NCBI GenBank assembly: GCA_032158295.1
Contig: CM063246.1
Span: 5,857,491-5,921,490 of the forward strand
Length of the DNA stretch: 64,000 bases
Direction: 5' to 3'
DNA from: Pycnopodia helianthoides
Taxonomy: Eukaryota > Echinodermata > Asteroidea > Forcipulatida > Asteriidae
Positions within the stretch are counted from its first letter, which is position 1. The number at the start of each line of letters is the position of its first letter. This document shows positions 25,994 through 38,030 of this stretch, one piece after another. Below the pieces are notes generated by a model. It was not told the DNA's origin, did no database searches, and saw nothing but the letters and a program-made list of their open reading frames with translations. A program made the position numbers and the translations under genes.

Positions 25994-26011
25994 GATGTAC
26001 ATATTCTTAGT
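25994..26011 (+). repeat. Spacer repeat remnant
   Basis: Only 'atgtacatattcttag' remains before the minisatellite resumes. About 90 bp is missing relative to the other copies, by real deletion or by assembly collapse. Confidence 0.6.
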
Positions 26012-27571
26012 TGATCTGAGGATGTGAAATTGTCAGCACAGTGGCTTGATCTGAGAGTGAACACTGTAGCACCAGTGAGATTGATCTGAGAGTGAACACT
26101 GTCTGCACAGTGAGCTTGATCTGAGGGTGACCACAGTCTAGCACAGTAGCTTGAATCTGAGGAATAATATTATCAGCAAGTGCACTTGATCTGAGAGTGA
26201 AACTGTCAGCACAGTGAGCTTGATCTGAGGGTGACATGTCAGCATAGTGGCTTGATCTGAGAGTGAACACTGTCAGCACAGTAAGCTTGATCTGAGGAGT
26301 CAACACTGTCTGCAGAGTGAGCTTGATCTGAGGAAGTAAACAGTCAGCACAGTGGCCTTGATCTGAGAGTAAACACTGTCAGCATAGTGAGCTTGATCTG
26401 AGGAGTGACACACTGTCAGCAAAGTTAGCTTGATCTGAGGAATGAATATTTCAGCACAGTGAGCTTGATGAGAGTGAACACTGACAGCACAGTCAGCCTG
26501 ATCTGAAGGGTGACCACTGTCGGCATAGTGAGCTTGATCTGAGAGTGAACACAGTCAGTATAGTGAGCTTAATCTGAGAGTAAACACTGTCAGCATAGTG
26601 AGCTTGATCTGAGGAGTGAACACTGTCAGCATAGTGAGCTTGATCTGACAGTAAACACTGTCAGCATAGTGAGCTTGATCTGAGGTGTGAACACTGTCAG
26701 CACAGTTAGCTTGATCTGAGGAGTGAATATTGTCTGCACAGTGCGTTTGTTCTGAGAGTGAACACTGTCAGCACAGTGAGGTTGATCTGAGGGTGACCAT
26801 TTTGTGCTTGGTGAGCTTGATCTGAGGAGTGAACATCGTTAGCACAGTGAGCTTGATCTGAGAGTGAACACAGTCAGTAGGCCTAAAGTGAGCTTGATCT
26901 GAGAGTAAACACTGTCAGCATAGTGAGCTTGATCTGAGGAGCGAACACTGTCAGCACAGTTAGCTTGATCTGAGGAGTGAATATTATCAGCACAGTGCAC
27001 TTGATCTGAGAGTGAACACTGTCAGCACAGTAAGCTTGATCTGAGGGTGACCACTGTCAGCATAGTGAGCTTGATCTGAGGAGTGAACACTGTCAGCACA
27101 GTAAGCTTGATCTGAGGAGTCGACACTGTCAGCAGAGTGAGCTTGATCTGAGGAGTAAACACTGTCAGCACAGTGAGCTTGATCTGAGAAGTCAACACTG
27201 TCAGCACAGTAAGCTTGATCTGAGGAGTGAACTCTGTCAGCACAGAGAGCTTGATCTGAGAGTGAACACAGTCAGCATAGTAAGCTTAATGTGAGAGTAA
27301 ACACTGTTAGCATAGTGAGATTGATCTGAGGAGTGAACACTGTCAGCACAAAGAGCTTGATCTGAGAGTGAACACAGTCAGTATAGTGAGCTTGATCTGA
27401 GAGTAAACACTGTCAGCATAGTAAGCTTGATCTGAGGAGTGAACACTGTCAGCACAGTTTAGCTTAATCTGAGGAGTGATTGTTGTCAGCACAGTGCGCT
27501 TGATCTGAGAGTGAACACTGTCAGCACAGTTACCTGATCTGAGGATGACCACTGTTAGCATAGTGATCTTG

Positions 27572-27678
27572 ATGTACATATTCTTAATGTAATTTTGGAC
27601 ACCAAATTCTCTTAGTCTGTGACTTTTTATTTGGTGATGTACTCTTAAAATAAACCAATTTTGAATTGAATTGAATTG
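27572..27678 (+). repeat. Spacer repeat copy 5
   Basis: Full-length; its paralogous position after the 2,393-bp duplication is copy 7. Confidence 0.8.
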
Positions 27679-28373
27679 ATCTGAGAGTTAACACTGTCAG
27701 CACAATGAGCTTGATCTGAGAGTGAACACAGTCAGTAGGCCTTTAGTGAGCTTAATCTTAGAGAAAACACTGTCAGCATAGTGAGCTTGATCTGAGGAGT
27801 GATCATTGTAAGCACAGTGAGCTTGATCTGAGGAGTGAATATTGTCAGCACAGTGCGCTTGATCTGAGAGTGAACACTGTCAGCACAGTGAGCTTGATCT
27901 GAGGAGTGAACACTGTCTGCACAGTTAGCTTGGTCTGAGGAATGAATATTATCAGCACAGTGCGCTTGATTTGAGAGTGAACACTGTCAGCACAGTGAGC
28001 TTGATCTGAGGGTGACCACTGTCAGCACAGTTAGCTTGATCTGAGGAATGAATATTATCAGCACAGTGCACTTGATCTGAGAGTGAAAACTGTCAGCACA
28101 GTGAGCTGATCTGAGGGTGACCACTGTCAGCATAGTGAGCTTATCTGAGGAGTGAACACTGTCAGCTATAGTAAGCTTGAATCTGAGGAGTAAACACTGT
28201 CAGCAGAGTGAGCTTGATCTGAGGAATAAACACTGTCAGCAAGTGAGCTTGATCTGAAGTAAACACTGTCAGCATAGTGAGCTTGATCTGAGGAGTGAAC
28301 ACTGTCAGCAAAGTTAGCTTGATCTGAGGAATGAATATTCTCAGCACAGTGGTTTGATCTGAGATTCTTAATG

Positions 28374-28461
28374 TAATTTTGGACACCAAATTCTCTTAGT
28401 CTGTGACTTTTTATTTGGTGATGTACTCTTAAAATAAACCAATTTTGAATTGAATTGAATT
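28374..28461 (+). repeat. Spacer repeat copy 6, 5'-shortened
   Basis: Starts at 'attcttaatgtaatttt', lacking the 'gatgtacat' that begins the other copies. It sits at the boundary of the nested ~0.78-kb duplication. Confidence 0.75.
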
Positions 28462-29964
28462 GATCTGAGAGTTAACACTGTCAGCACAATGAGCTTGATC
28501 TGAGAGTGAACACAGTCAGTAGGCCTTTAGTGAGCTTAATCTTAGAGAAAACACTGTCAGCATAGTGAGCTTGATCTGAGGAGTGATCATTGTAAGCACA
28601 GTGAGCTTGATCTGAGGAGTGAATATTGTCAGCACAGTGCGCTTGATCTGAGAGTGAACACTGTCAGCACAGTGAGCTTGATCTGAGGAGTGAACACTGT
28701 CTGCACAGTTAGCTTGGTCTGAGGAATGAATATTATCAGCACAGTGCGCTTGATTTGAGAGTGAACACTGTCAGCACAGTGAGCTTGATCTGAGGGTGAC
28801 CACTGTCAGCACAGTTAGCTTGATCTGAGGAATGAATATTATCAGCACAGTGCACTTGATCTGAGAGTGAACACTGACAGCACAGTCAGCCTGATCTGAA
28901 GGGTGACCACTGTCGGCATAGTGAGCTTGATCTGAGAGTGAACACAGTCAGTATAGTGAGCTTAATCTGAGAGTAAACACTGTCAGCATAGTGAGCTTGA
29001 TCTGAGGAGTGAACACTGTCAGCATAGTGAGCTTGATCTGACAGTAAACACTGTCAGCATAGTGAGCTTGATCTGAGGTGTGAACACTGTCAGCACAGTT
29101 AGCTTGATCTGAGGAGTGAATATTGTCTGCACAGTGCGTTTGTTCTGAGAGTGAACACTGTCAGCACAGTGAGGTTGATCTGAGGGTGACCATTTTGTGC
29201 TTGGTGAGCTTGATCTAGAGAGTGAACATCGTTAGCACAGTGAGCTTGATCTGAGAGTGAACACAGTCAGTAGGCCTAAAGTGAGCTTGATCTGAGAGTA
29301 AACACTGTCAGCATAGTGAGCTTGATCTGAGGAGCGAACACTGTCAGCACAGTTAGCTTGATCTGAGGAGTGAATATTATCAGCACAGTGCACTTGATCT
29401 GAGAGTGAACACTGTCAGCACAGTAAGCTTGATCTGAGGGTGACCACTGTCAGCATAGTGAGCTTGATCTGAGGAGTGAACACTGTCAGCACAGTAAGCT
29501 TGATCTGAGGAGTCGACACTGTCAGCAGAGTGAGCTTGATCTGAGGAGTAAACACTGTCAGCACAGTGAGCTTGATCTGAGAAGTCAACACTGTCAGCAC
29601 AGTAAGCTTGATCTGAGGAGTGAACTCTGTCAGCACAGAGAGCTTGATCTGAGAGTGAACACAGTCAGCATAGTAAGCTTAATGTGAGAGTAAACACTGT
29701 TAGCATAGTGAGATTGATCTGAGGAGTGAACACTGTCAGCACAAAGAGCTTGATCTGAGAGTGAACACAGTCAGTATAGTGAGCTTGATCTGAGAGTAAA
29801 CACTGTCAGCATAGTAAGCTTGATCTGAGGAGTGAACACTGTCAGCACAGTTTAGCTTAATCTGAGGAGTGATTGTTGTCAGCACAGTGCGCTTGATCTG
29901 AGAGTGAACACTGTCAGCACAGTTACCTGATCTGAGGATGACCACTGTTAGCATAGTGATCTTG

Positions 29965-30071
29965 ATGTACATATTCTTAATGTAATTTTGGACACCAAAT
30001 TCTCTTAGTCTGTGACTTTTTATTTGGTGATGTACTCTTAAAATAAACCAATTTTGAATTGAATTGAATTG
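29965..30071 (+). repeat. Spacer repeat copy 7
   Basis: Full-length and essentially identical to copy 5. Confidence 0.8.
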
Positions 30072-32569
30072 ATCTGAGAGTTAACACTGTCAGCACAATG
30101 AGCTTGATCTGAGAGTGAACACAGTCAGTAGGCCTTTAGTGAGCTTAATCTTAGAGAAAACACTGTCAGCATAGTGAGCTTGATCTGAGGAGTGATCATT
30201 GTAAGCACAGTGAGCTTGATCTGAGGAGTGAATATTGTCAGCACAGTGCGCTTGATCTGAGAGTGAACACTGTCAGCACAGTGAGCTTGATCTGAGGAGT
30301 GAACACTGTCTGCACAGTTAGCTTGGTCTGAGGAATGAATATTATCAGCACAGTGCGCTTGATTTGAGAGTGAACACTGTCAGCACAGTGAGCTTGATCT
30401 GAGGGTGACCACTGTCAGCACAGTTAGCTTGATCTGAGGAATGAATATTATCAGCACAGTGCACTTGATCTGAGAGTGAAAACTGTCAGCACAGTGAGCT
30501 TGATCTGAGGGTGACCACTGTCAGCATAGTGAGCTTCATCTGAGGAGTGAACACTGTCAGCACAGTAAGCTTGATCTGAGGAGTCAACACTGTCAGCAGA
30601 GTGAGCTTGATCTGAGGAATAAACACTGTCAGCACAGTGAGCTTGATCTGAGAGTAAACACTGTCAGCATAGTGAGCTTGATCTGAGGAGTGAACACTGT
30701 CAGCAAAGTTAGCTTGATCTGAGGAATGAATATTCTCAGCACAGTGAGCTTGATCTGAGAGTGAACACTGACAGCACAGTCAGCCTGATCTGAAGGGTGA
30801 CCACTGTCGGCATAGTGAGCTTGATCTGAGAGTGAACACAGTCAGTATAGTGAGCTTAATCTGAGAGTAAACACTGTCAGCATAGTGAGCTTGATCTGAG
30901 GAGTGAACACTGTCAGCATAGTGAGCTTGATCTGACAGTAAACACTGTCAGCATAGTGAGCTTGATCTGAGGTGTGAACACTGTCAGCACAGTTAGCTTG
31001 ATCTGAGGAGTGAATATTGTCTGCACAGTGCGTTTGTTCTGAGAGTGAACACTGTCAGCACAGTGAGGTTGATCTGAGGGTGACCATTTTGTGCTTGGTG
31101 AGCTTGATCTGAGGAGTGAACATCGTTAGCACAGTGAGCTTGATCTGAGAGTGAACACTGTCAGCATAGTGAGCTTGATCTGAGGAGCGAACACTGTCAG
31201 CACAGTTAGCTTGATCTGAGGAGTGAATATTATCAGCACAGTGCACTTGATCTGAGAGTGAACACTGTCAGCACAGTAAGCTTGATCTGAGGGTGACCAC
31301 TGTCAGCATAGTGAGCTTGATCTGAGAGTAAACACTGTCAGCATAGTGAGCTTGATCTGAGGAGTGAACACTGTCAGCATAATGAGCTTGATCTGACAGT
31401 AAACACTGTCAGCATAGTGAGCTTGATCTGAGGAGCGAACACTGTCAGCACAGTTAGCTTGATCTGAGGAGTGAATATTATCAGCACAGTGCACTTGATC
31501 TGAGAGTGAACACTGTCAGCACAGTAAGCTTGATCTGAGGGTGACCACTGTCAGCATAGTGAGCTTGATCTGAGGAGTAAACACTGTCAGCATAGTGAGC
31601 TTGATCTGAGGAGTGAACACTGTCAGCATAGTGAGCTTGATCTGACAGTAAACACTGTCAGCATAGTGAGCTTGATCTGAGGTGTGAACACTGTCAGCAC
31701 AGTTAGCTTGATCTGAGGAGTGAATATTGTCTGCACAGTGCGTTTGTTCTGAGAGTGAACACTGTCAGCACAGTGAGGTTGATCTGAGGGTGACCATTTT
31801 GTGCTTGGTGAGCTTGATCTGAGGAGTGAACATCGTTAGCACAGTGAGCTTGATCTGAGAGTGAACACAGTCAGTAGGCCTAAAGTGAGCTTGATCTGAG
31901 AGTAAACACTGTCAGCATAGTGAGCTTGATCTGAGGAGCGAACACTGTCAGCACAGTTAGCTTGATCTGAGGAGTGAATATTATCAGCACAGTGCACTTG
32001 ATCTGAGAGTGAACACTGTCAGCACAGTAAGCTTGATCTGAGGGTGACCACTGTCAGCATAGTGAGCTTGATCTGAGGAGTGAACACTGTCAGCACAGTA
32101 AGCTTGATCTGAGGAGTCGACACTGTCAGCAGAGTGAGCTTGATCTGAGGAGTAAACACTGTCAGCACAGTGAGCTTGATCTGAGGAGTCAACACTGTCA
32201 GCACAGTAAGCTTGATCTGAGGAGTGAACTCTGTCAGCACAGAAAGCTTGATCTGAGAGTGAACACAGTCAGCATAGTAAGCTTAATGTGAGAGTAAACA
32301 CTGTTAGCATAGTGAGATTGATCTGAGGTGTGAACACTGTCAGCACAAAGAGCTTGATCTGAGAGTGAACACAGTCAGTATAGTGAGCTTGATCTGAGAG
32401 TAAACACTGTCAGCATAGTAAGCTTGATCTGAGGAGTGAACACTGTCAGCACAGTTAAGCTTAATCTGAGGAGTGATTGTTGTCAGCACAGTGCACTTGA
32501 TCTGAGAGTGAACACTGTCAGCACAGTTAGCCTGATCTGAGGATGACCACTGTTAGCATAGTGATCTTG

Positions 32570-32676
32570 ATGTACATATTCTTAATGTAATTTTGGACAC
32601 CAAATTCTCTTAGTCTCTGACTTTTTATTTGGTGATGTACTCTTAAAATAAACCAATTTTGAATTGAATTGAATTG
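32570..32676 (+). repeat. Spacer repeat copy 8
   Basis: Full-length, with 'agtctctgac' where the others have 'agtctgtgac'. Confidence 0.8.
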
Positions 32677-32958
32677 ATCTGAGAGGGAACACTGTCAGCA
32701 CAATGAGCTTGATCTGAGAGTGAACACAGTCAGCAGAGTAAGCTTAATGTGAGAGTAAACACTGTTAGCACAGTGAGCTTGATCTGAGGAATGAACACTG
32801 TCAGCACAAAGAGCTTGATCTGAGAGTGAACACAGTCGGTATAGTGAGCTTGATCTGAGAGTAAACACTGTCAGCATAGTGAGCTTGATCTGAGGAGTGA
32901 ACACTGTCAGCACAGTTAGCTTGATCTGAGGGTGATCACCGTCAGCATAGTGATCTTG

Positions 32959-33065
32959 ATGTACATATTCTTAATGTAATTTTGGACACCAAATTCTCTT
33001 AGTCTGTGACTTTTTATTTGGTGATGTACTCTTAAAATAAACCAATTTTGAATTGAATTGAATTG
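32959..33065 (+). repeat. Spacer repeat copy 9
   Basis: Full-length, only ~390 bp after copy 8. No spacer occurs downstream of this point or in the right-hand array. Confidence 0.8.
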
Positions 33066-35642
33066 ATCTGAGAGTGAACACTGTCAGCAAAATGAGCTTG
33101 ATCTGGGAGTGAACACAGTCAGTAGGCCTTTAGTGAGCTTAATCTGAGAGAAAACACTGTCAGCATAGTGAGCTTGATCTGAGGAGTGAACATTGTAAGC
33201 ACAGTGAGCTTGAGGTGAGGAGAAAACACTGTCAGCACAATGAGCTTGATCTGACAGTGAACACAGTCAGTATAGTGAGCTTGATCTGAGAGTAAACACT
33301 GTCAGCATAGTGAGCTTGATCTGAGGAATGAACACTGTCAGCACAGTTAGCTTGATCTGAGGAGTGAATATTGTCAGCACATGGCGCTTGATCTGAGAGT
33401 GAAAACTGTCAGCACAGTGAGCTTGATCTGAGGAGTGAACACTGTCAGCACAGTGAGCTTGATCTGAGGGTGACCACTGTCAGCATAGTGAGCTTGATCT
33501 GAAAGTGAACACAGTCAGTGTAGTGAACTTAATCTGAGAGTAAACACTGTCAGCATAGTGAGCTTGATCTGAGGAGTGAACATTGTGAGCAGTGAGCTTG
33601 ATCTGAGGAGTGAACACTGTCAGCACAGAGAGCTTGATCTGAGGAGTGAATATTGTCAGCACAGTGCGCTTGATCTGAGAGTGAACACTGTCAGCACAGT
33701 GAGCTTGATCTGAGGAGTGAACACTGTCAGCACAGTTAGCTTGGTCTGAGGAATGAATATTATCAGCACAGTGCGCTTGATTTGAGAGTGAACACTGTCA
33801 GCACAGTGAGCTTGATCTGAGGGTGAACACTGTCAGCACAGTTAGCTTGATCTGAGGAGTGAATATTGTCAGCACAGTGCGCTTGATCTGAGAGTGAAAA
33901 CTGTCAGCACAGTGAGCTTGATCTGAGGAGTGAACACTGTCAGCACAGTTAGCTTGGTCTGAGGAATGAATATTATCAGCACATTGAGCTTGATCTGAGG
34001 AGTCAACACTGTCAGCACAGTGAGCTTGATCTCAGGAGTAAACACTGTCAGCACAGAAAGCTTGATCTGAGGAGTGAATATTGTCAGCACAGTGGGTTTG
34101 ATCTGAGAGTGAACACTGTCAGCAAAGTGAGGTTGATCTGAGGAGTGAACAATGTCAGCACAGTTAGCTTGGTCTGAGGAATGAATTTTATCAGCACAGT
34201 GCGCTTGATTTGAGAGTGAACACTGTCAGCACAGTGAGCTTGATCTGAGAGTAAACACTGTCAACATAGTGAGCTTGATCTGAGGAGTGAACACTGTCAG
34301 CACAGTAAGCTTGATCTGAGGAGTGAATATTGTCAGCTTAGTGTCGCTTGATCTGAGAGTGAACACTGTCAGCACATTGAGCCTGATCTGAGGAGTAAAC
34401 ACTGTCAGCACAGTTAGCTTGGTATGAGGAATGAATATTATCAGCACAGTGCGCTTGATTTGAGAGTGACCACTGTCAGCATAGTGAGCTTGATCTGAGA
34501 GTGAACACTGTCAGCATAGTGATCTTGATCTGAGGAGTGAACATTGTTAGCACAGTGAGCTTGATCTGAGGAGTGAACACTGTCAGCACAGTTAGCTTGG
34601 TCTGAGGAATGAATATTATCAGCACAGTGAGCTTGATCTGAGGAGTCAACACTTTCAGCACAGTGAGCTTGATCTCAGGAGTAAACACTGTCAGCACAGA
34701 GAGCTTGATCTGAGGAGTGAATATTGTCAGCACAGTGCGCTTGATCTGAGGAGTGAACACTGTCAGCACAGTTAGCTTGGTCTGAGGAATGAATATTATC
34801 AGCACAGTGCGCTTGATTTGAGAGTGAACACTGTCAGCACAGTGAGCTTGAACTGAGGGTGACCACTGTCAGCATAGTGAGCTTGATCTGAGAGTGAACA
34901 CAGTCAGTATAGTGAGCTTGATCTGAGAGTAAACACTGTCAGCATAGTGAGCTTGATCTGAGGAGTCAATACTGTCAGCACAGTGAGCTTGATCTCAGGA
35001 GTGAACTCTGTCAGCACAGTGAGTTTGATCTGAGAGTGAACACAGTCAGTATAGTGAGCTTAATGTGAGAGTAAACACTGTCAGCATAGTGAGCTTGATC
35101 TGAGGAGTGAACACTGTCAGCACAGTAAGCTTGATCTGAGGAGTCAATACTGTCAGCACAGTGAGCTTGATCTCAGGAGTAAACACTGTCAGCACAGTGA
35201 GCTCGATCTGAGGAGTGAACTCTGTCAGCACAGTGAGCTTGATCTGAGAGTGAACACAGTCAGTATAGTGAGCTTAATGTGAGAGTAAACACTGTCAGCA
35301 TAGTGAGCTTGATCTGAGGAGTGAACACTGTCAGCACAGTGAGCTTGAGGTGAGGAGTGAACACTGTCAGCCCAATGAGCTTGATCTGAGAGTGAACACA
35401 GTCAGCACAGTGAGCTTGATCTGAGGAGTCAACACTGTCAGCACAGTGAGCTTGATCTGAGACTGTCAGAACAGTGAGCTTGATCTGAGACTGTCAGCAC
35501 AGTGAGCTTGATCTGAGACTGTCAGCACAGTGAGCTTGATCTGAGGAGTGAACTCTGTCAGCACAGTGAGCTTGATCTGAGAGTGAACACAGTCAGTAAA
35601 GTGAGCTTAATGTGAGAGTAAACACTGTCAGCGTAGTGAGAT

Positions 35643-36345
35643 TTACTTCTAGAATTTATAAGGCTCCGTGAGCCTTATAGGGGTCTAACATTTTGGGCCT
35701 CTGTAACGCTATACGTTTTAAAAATGGTCGTTAGCCAGCAATAACTTCAGTTTCATTTGTACTACACAACTAAAACTTTCCCATCACACTAAATATACAT
35801 TCACGATGCTAGTGAGGCCTTCTTGTGTACAGTAGTCAGAACATGCAAAAACTTTTTAAAAAAAATGAAATTTACCACGCAATACTCGCGGTTGTTTTGC
35901 TCTTCATCGCGGCACTCACGCGGCGTTCACAAATTGTGCAAAAAATTAAGAATGCGCGATTTGCACAGAGCCTAAAGACAGCGTGTTGTGTGCCAGGCGA
36001 AAGGCTGCGCGTACACCGCGCAGTCTTACTTTTTGCGCAATTTGTGAACGCCGTGTGAGTGGCGCTATGAAGAGCAAAACAACTGCGAGTATTACGTGGT
36101 AAATTTCATTTTTTGAAGAAGTTTTTGCATGTAACTCGACAAAAAGGCCTCTTAAGCATCATGAATGTATTTAGTGTGATGGGAAAGTTTTAGTTGTGTG
36201 GTACAAATGAAACTGAAGTTATTGCTGGCTAACGACCATAAAATGTTCACCTATCAACGACCATTTTGAAAACGTAAAGCGTTACGGAGGCCCAAAATGT
36301 TAGACCCCTATAAGGCTCCCGGAGCCTTATAGTTTCTAGAAGTAA
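35643..36345. mobile_element. 703-bp foldback element inserted in the array
   Basis: Terminal inverted repeats of roughly 300 bp begin 'ttacttctagaa' and end 'ttctagaagtaa'; the arms contain 'ggcccaaaatgttagacccc' and its complement. Each end has an internal palindrome 'ataaggctccgtgagcctta'. The short centre (about 35,950-36,010) is GC-rich with 'gcgc' motifs. Array sequence GTGAG lies at 35636-35640 and again at 36346-36350, consistent with a short target duplication (two extra bases, AT, on the left leave the exact end uncertain). There is no transposase, so it is non-autonomous. Confidence 0.85.
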
Positions 36346-36535
36346 GTGAGCTTGATCTGAGGAGTGATCATTGTTAGCACAGTGAGGTTGATCTGGGGAG
36401 TCAACACTGCAAGCACAGTGACCTTGATCTGAGGAGTGAACACTGTCAGCATAGTGAGCATGATCTGAGAGTGAACACTGTCAGTACAGTGAGCTTGATC
36501 AGAGGAGTGAACAATGTCAGCATAGTGAGCTTGGC

Positions 36536-37590
36536 ATTTCATAAGATAAAAAATCCATCCTGCCGCAGGAAAAAACACACTACACACATACACTTTCATC
36601 CCCTCCTTCATCCTCTCCCCCCCTCCTTCATCCCTCTTTTTCAGGGAACCCCTTAAGCCCGCCGAGCCCCCCCCCCCCAGGATGAGCCATTGTGTCTTTA
36701 GTAAAACACTTTAGAAACACTGCCGTTTAGCCCAGTGCGATTTGTTCTTTTTAGTATCGCATTGACATGTTGTAAAACTGCTCAGCATGGACCATTCCCC
36801 TGTAGTACTACGTGTACTCTTGTATTAAACTGAATTAAAATGTAATGTACATGTATATACATGTACACTTGTGTACAGTAGTACTAGTACGACCTAGCTA
36901 GATACTCTAAATTGCTACATGTACAGTCAGTGTACCATAAACTTGTGTACAGTAGTCAGAACAACAGCAAAATGGTCACTGACACTGTTTCACGTTTAAC
37001 ATTGATCCATAGAAGGTTAGTATTCTCATTCTACTGAGGGCTTACCTTTGTTATCTTCTTTAAAGTGAAATAAACAGTGTATTCTGCCAGCCAATCTTGA
37101 AGCAATAGCCCTTTTAGATGTGACAAATTCGAGGAGAGCCACACGTGTTTGAATACAAGCAGTACAGTCGACGTGACTGATCACTGCAGTACTGTGGCAA
37201 TTTACAGTGTTTGTATTATTCCGACTTGACAACAATTAAGTGAAATGGGGAAACATTAAGATTTTTTCATGATCAGAAACTGACATTTTTGTAAGCACTA
37301 AACTTTGAAGATAAAGTGTGCCATGTCTTCTTTATGATATTTTCCACGTTCAAGAAAGAGAATAGAATCAAGGAACTACTTTTTTTAATGCGTGATTTCC
37401 GTCGATTTCTCAGTGTGGGGAATTCCCGCCGCACGCGCAAGGTTAATCACAGTTTTCCCCACGAGAGGGCGCTATCATTCACGAACGGCTATCACAGCAC
37501 GAACCGCTCCCCAGATCATCATACATTTTATTCAAGGTATGCAACCAAGTATATGAAATAGTTCACCACATCGCATTATGTATGCGCACA
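36536..37590. repeat. Left arm of ~1-kb inverted duplication
   Basis: It begins where the minisatellite stops ('gcatttcataagataaaaaa'). It matches the reverse complement of about 40325-41493 in long blocks: 'gatgagccattgtgtcttta', 'agtatcgcattgacatg', 'gggcttacctttgttatctt', 'aagtgaaataaacagtgt', 'atttctcagtgtggggaatt' and 'ggtatgcaaccaagtatat'. Arms differ by many substitutions and indels, so this is an old duplication and not an assembly foldback. No conserved ORF is seen. Confidence 0.88.
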
Positions 37591-38030
37591 TACACATATT
37601 TGTTTTATAAATGTATCTAATAAATATACTGTTTAAGCTGTGGGTGGCATTGCAGGCCCGCCGGAAGGTATTTAAAAAGTGGGGGGGGGGGGGGGGCAGG
37701 GTCGGTTCCAGGATTTTTTAAACGGGGGGGCACAACGGTGTTTAGAGGGATAACAAAAAATGGGTGGGGTCCAGGGGCGAAGGATATAAACCCATATTTA
37801 AAGATCTTTTGTCATTAGGCAAGAAAATAAAAATAAAAAATGAACAGGTTTAGCGTCCTGCATTTAAAAAAAAAAAAAAAAAAAAAAAAGGAGGAGGGCC
37901 TTTTTTTTTTTTTTTTTTTTTTTTTTTCCAAAATGGCCTCCCGACACATTTTTCACGACAATCGGCCGGGCTATTTTTCAAGATGGTTTTACCAGCTTTT
38001 TTTCCGTGTGTTTTTTCGTTGTGTTTAAAG
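37591..38030. repeat. Low-complexity and dispersed-repeat DNA
   Basis: G17 run near 37681-37697. Then a segment ('gggggggcacaacgg', 'ggggtccaggggcgaagg') of the same type as 50740-50860 in intron 3. Then an A24 run (37866-37889) facing a T27 run (37901-37927) across 11 nt, which together can fold into a simple A/T hairpin. The ORF across the A/T tracts is not a gene. Confidence 0.7.

Larger units (their letters stand above)
26580..30500 (-). repeat. Higher-order duplication inside the array, 2,393-bp offset
   Basis: The block starting near 26,580 is repeated almost without change 2,393 bp downstream (for example variant monomers at 27022-27243 against 29415-29636, and the spacer at 27572 against 29965). 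A shorter ~0.78-kb duplication is nested inside (27.6-28.1 kb against 28.4-28.9 kb). A further related block begins near 31.8 kb (32019-32240 matches 29415-29636 with a few changes). Near-identity implies recent unequal exchange or amplification. Confidence 0.8.
14366..36535 (-). repeat. ~22-kb minisatellite array, 35/36-bp unit
   Basis: Several hundred tandem copies (roughly 570-600 by dividing length by period) of a unit like 'gaacactgtcagcacagtga' + 'gcttgatctgag(g)agt'. The two length classes differ by one G ('agagt' 35 bp, 'aggagt' 36 bp). Each unit contains the inverted repeat CACTGT-cagc-ACAGTG. Marker variants ('cagtcagtaggcctaaagtg', 'gaccaatttgtgcttggtga', 'ctgcacagtgcgtttgttct') recur in fixed order, showing higher-order units. 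Only short spurious ORFs occur, because 36-bp units keep frame (12-residue repeats such as 'LTVLTVFTPQIK') while 35-bp units break it. The array is interrupted by about nine copies of a 107-bp spacer and by a 703-bp foldback element. Confidence 0.95.

Noticed and set aside
14366..36535. Dozens of minus-strand ORFs encoding 12-residue repeats (for example LTVLTVFTPQIK, CADSVHSSDQAH)
   Set aside because: They arise because a 36-bp unit keeps the reading frame. Several frames are open at once, each is closed by the next 35-bp unit, there are no consistent starts, and the same holds in the inverted array.
14366..36535. CRISPR-like array (short repeats at regular spacing)
   Set aside because: Units are contiguous and near-identical with no unique spacers, and the context is a eukaryotic genome with introns and retroelements.
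37026..37235. Coding exon in the inverted arm (a consensus splice-donor-like 'aaggtaag' is present in both arms)
   Set aside because: The reading frame is not conserved between the two arms, so the donor-like match is probably chance.
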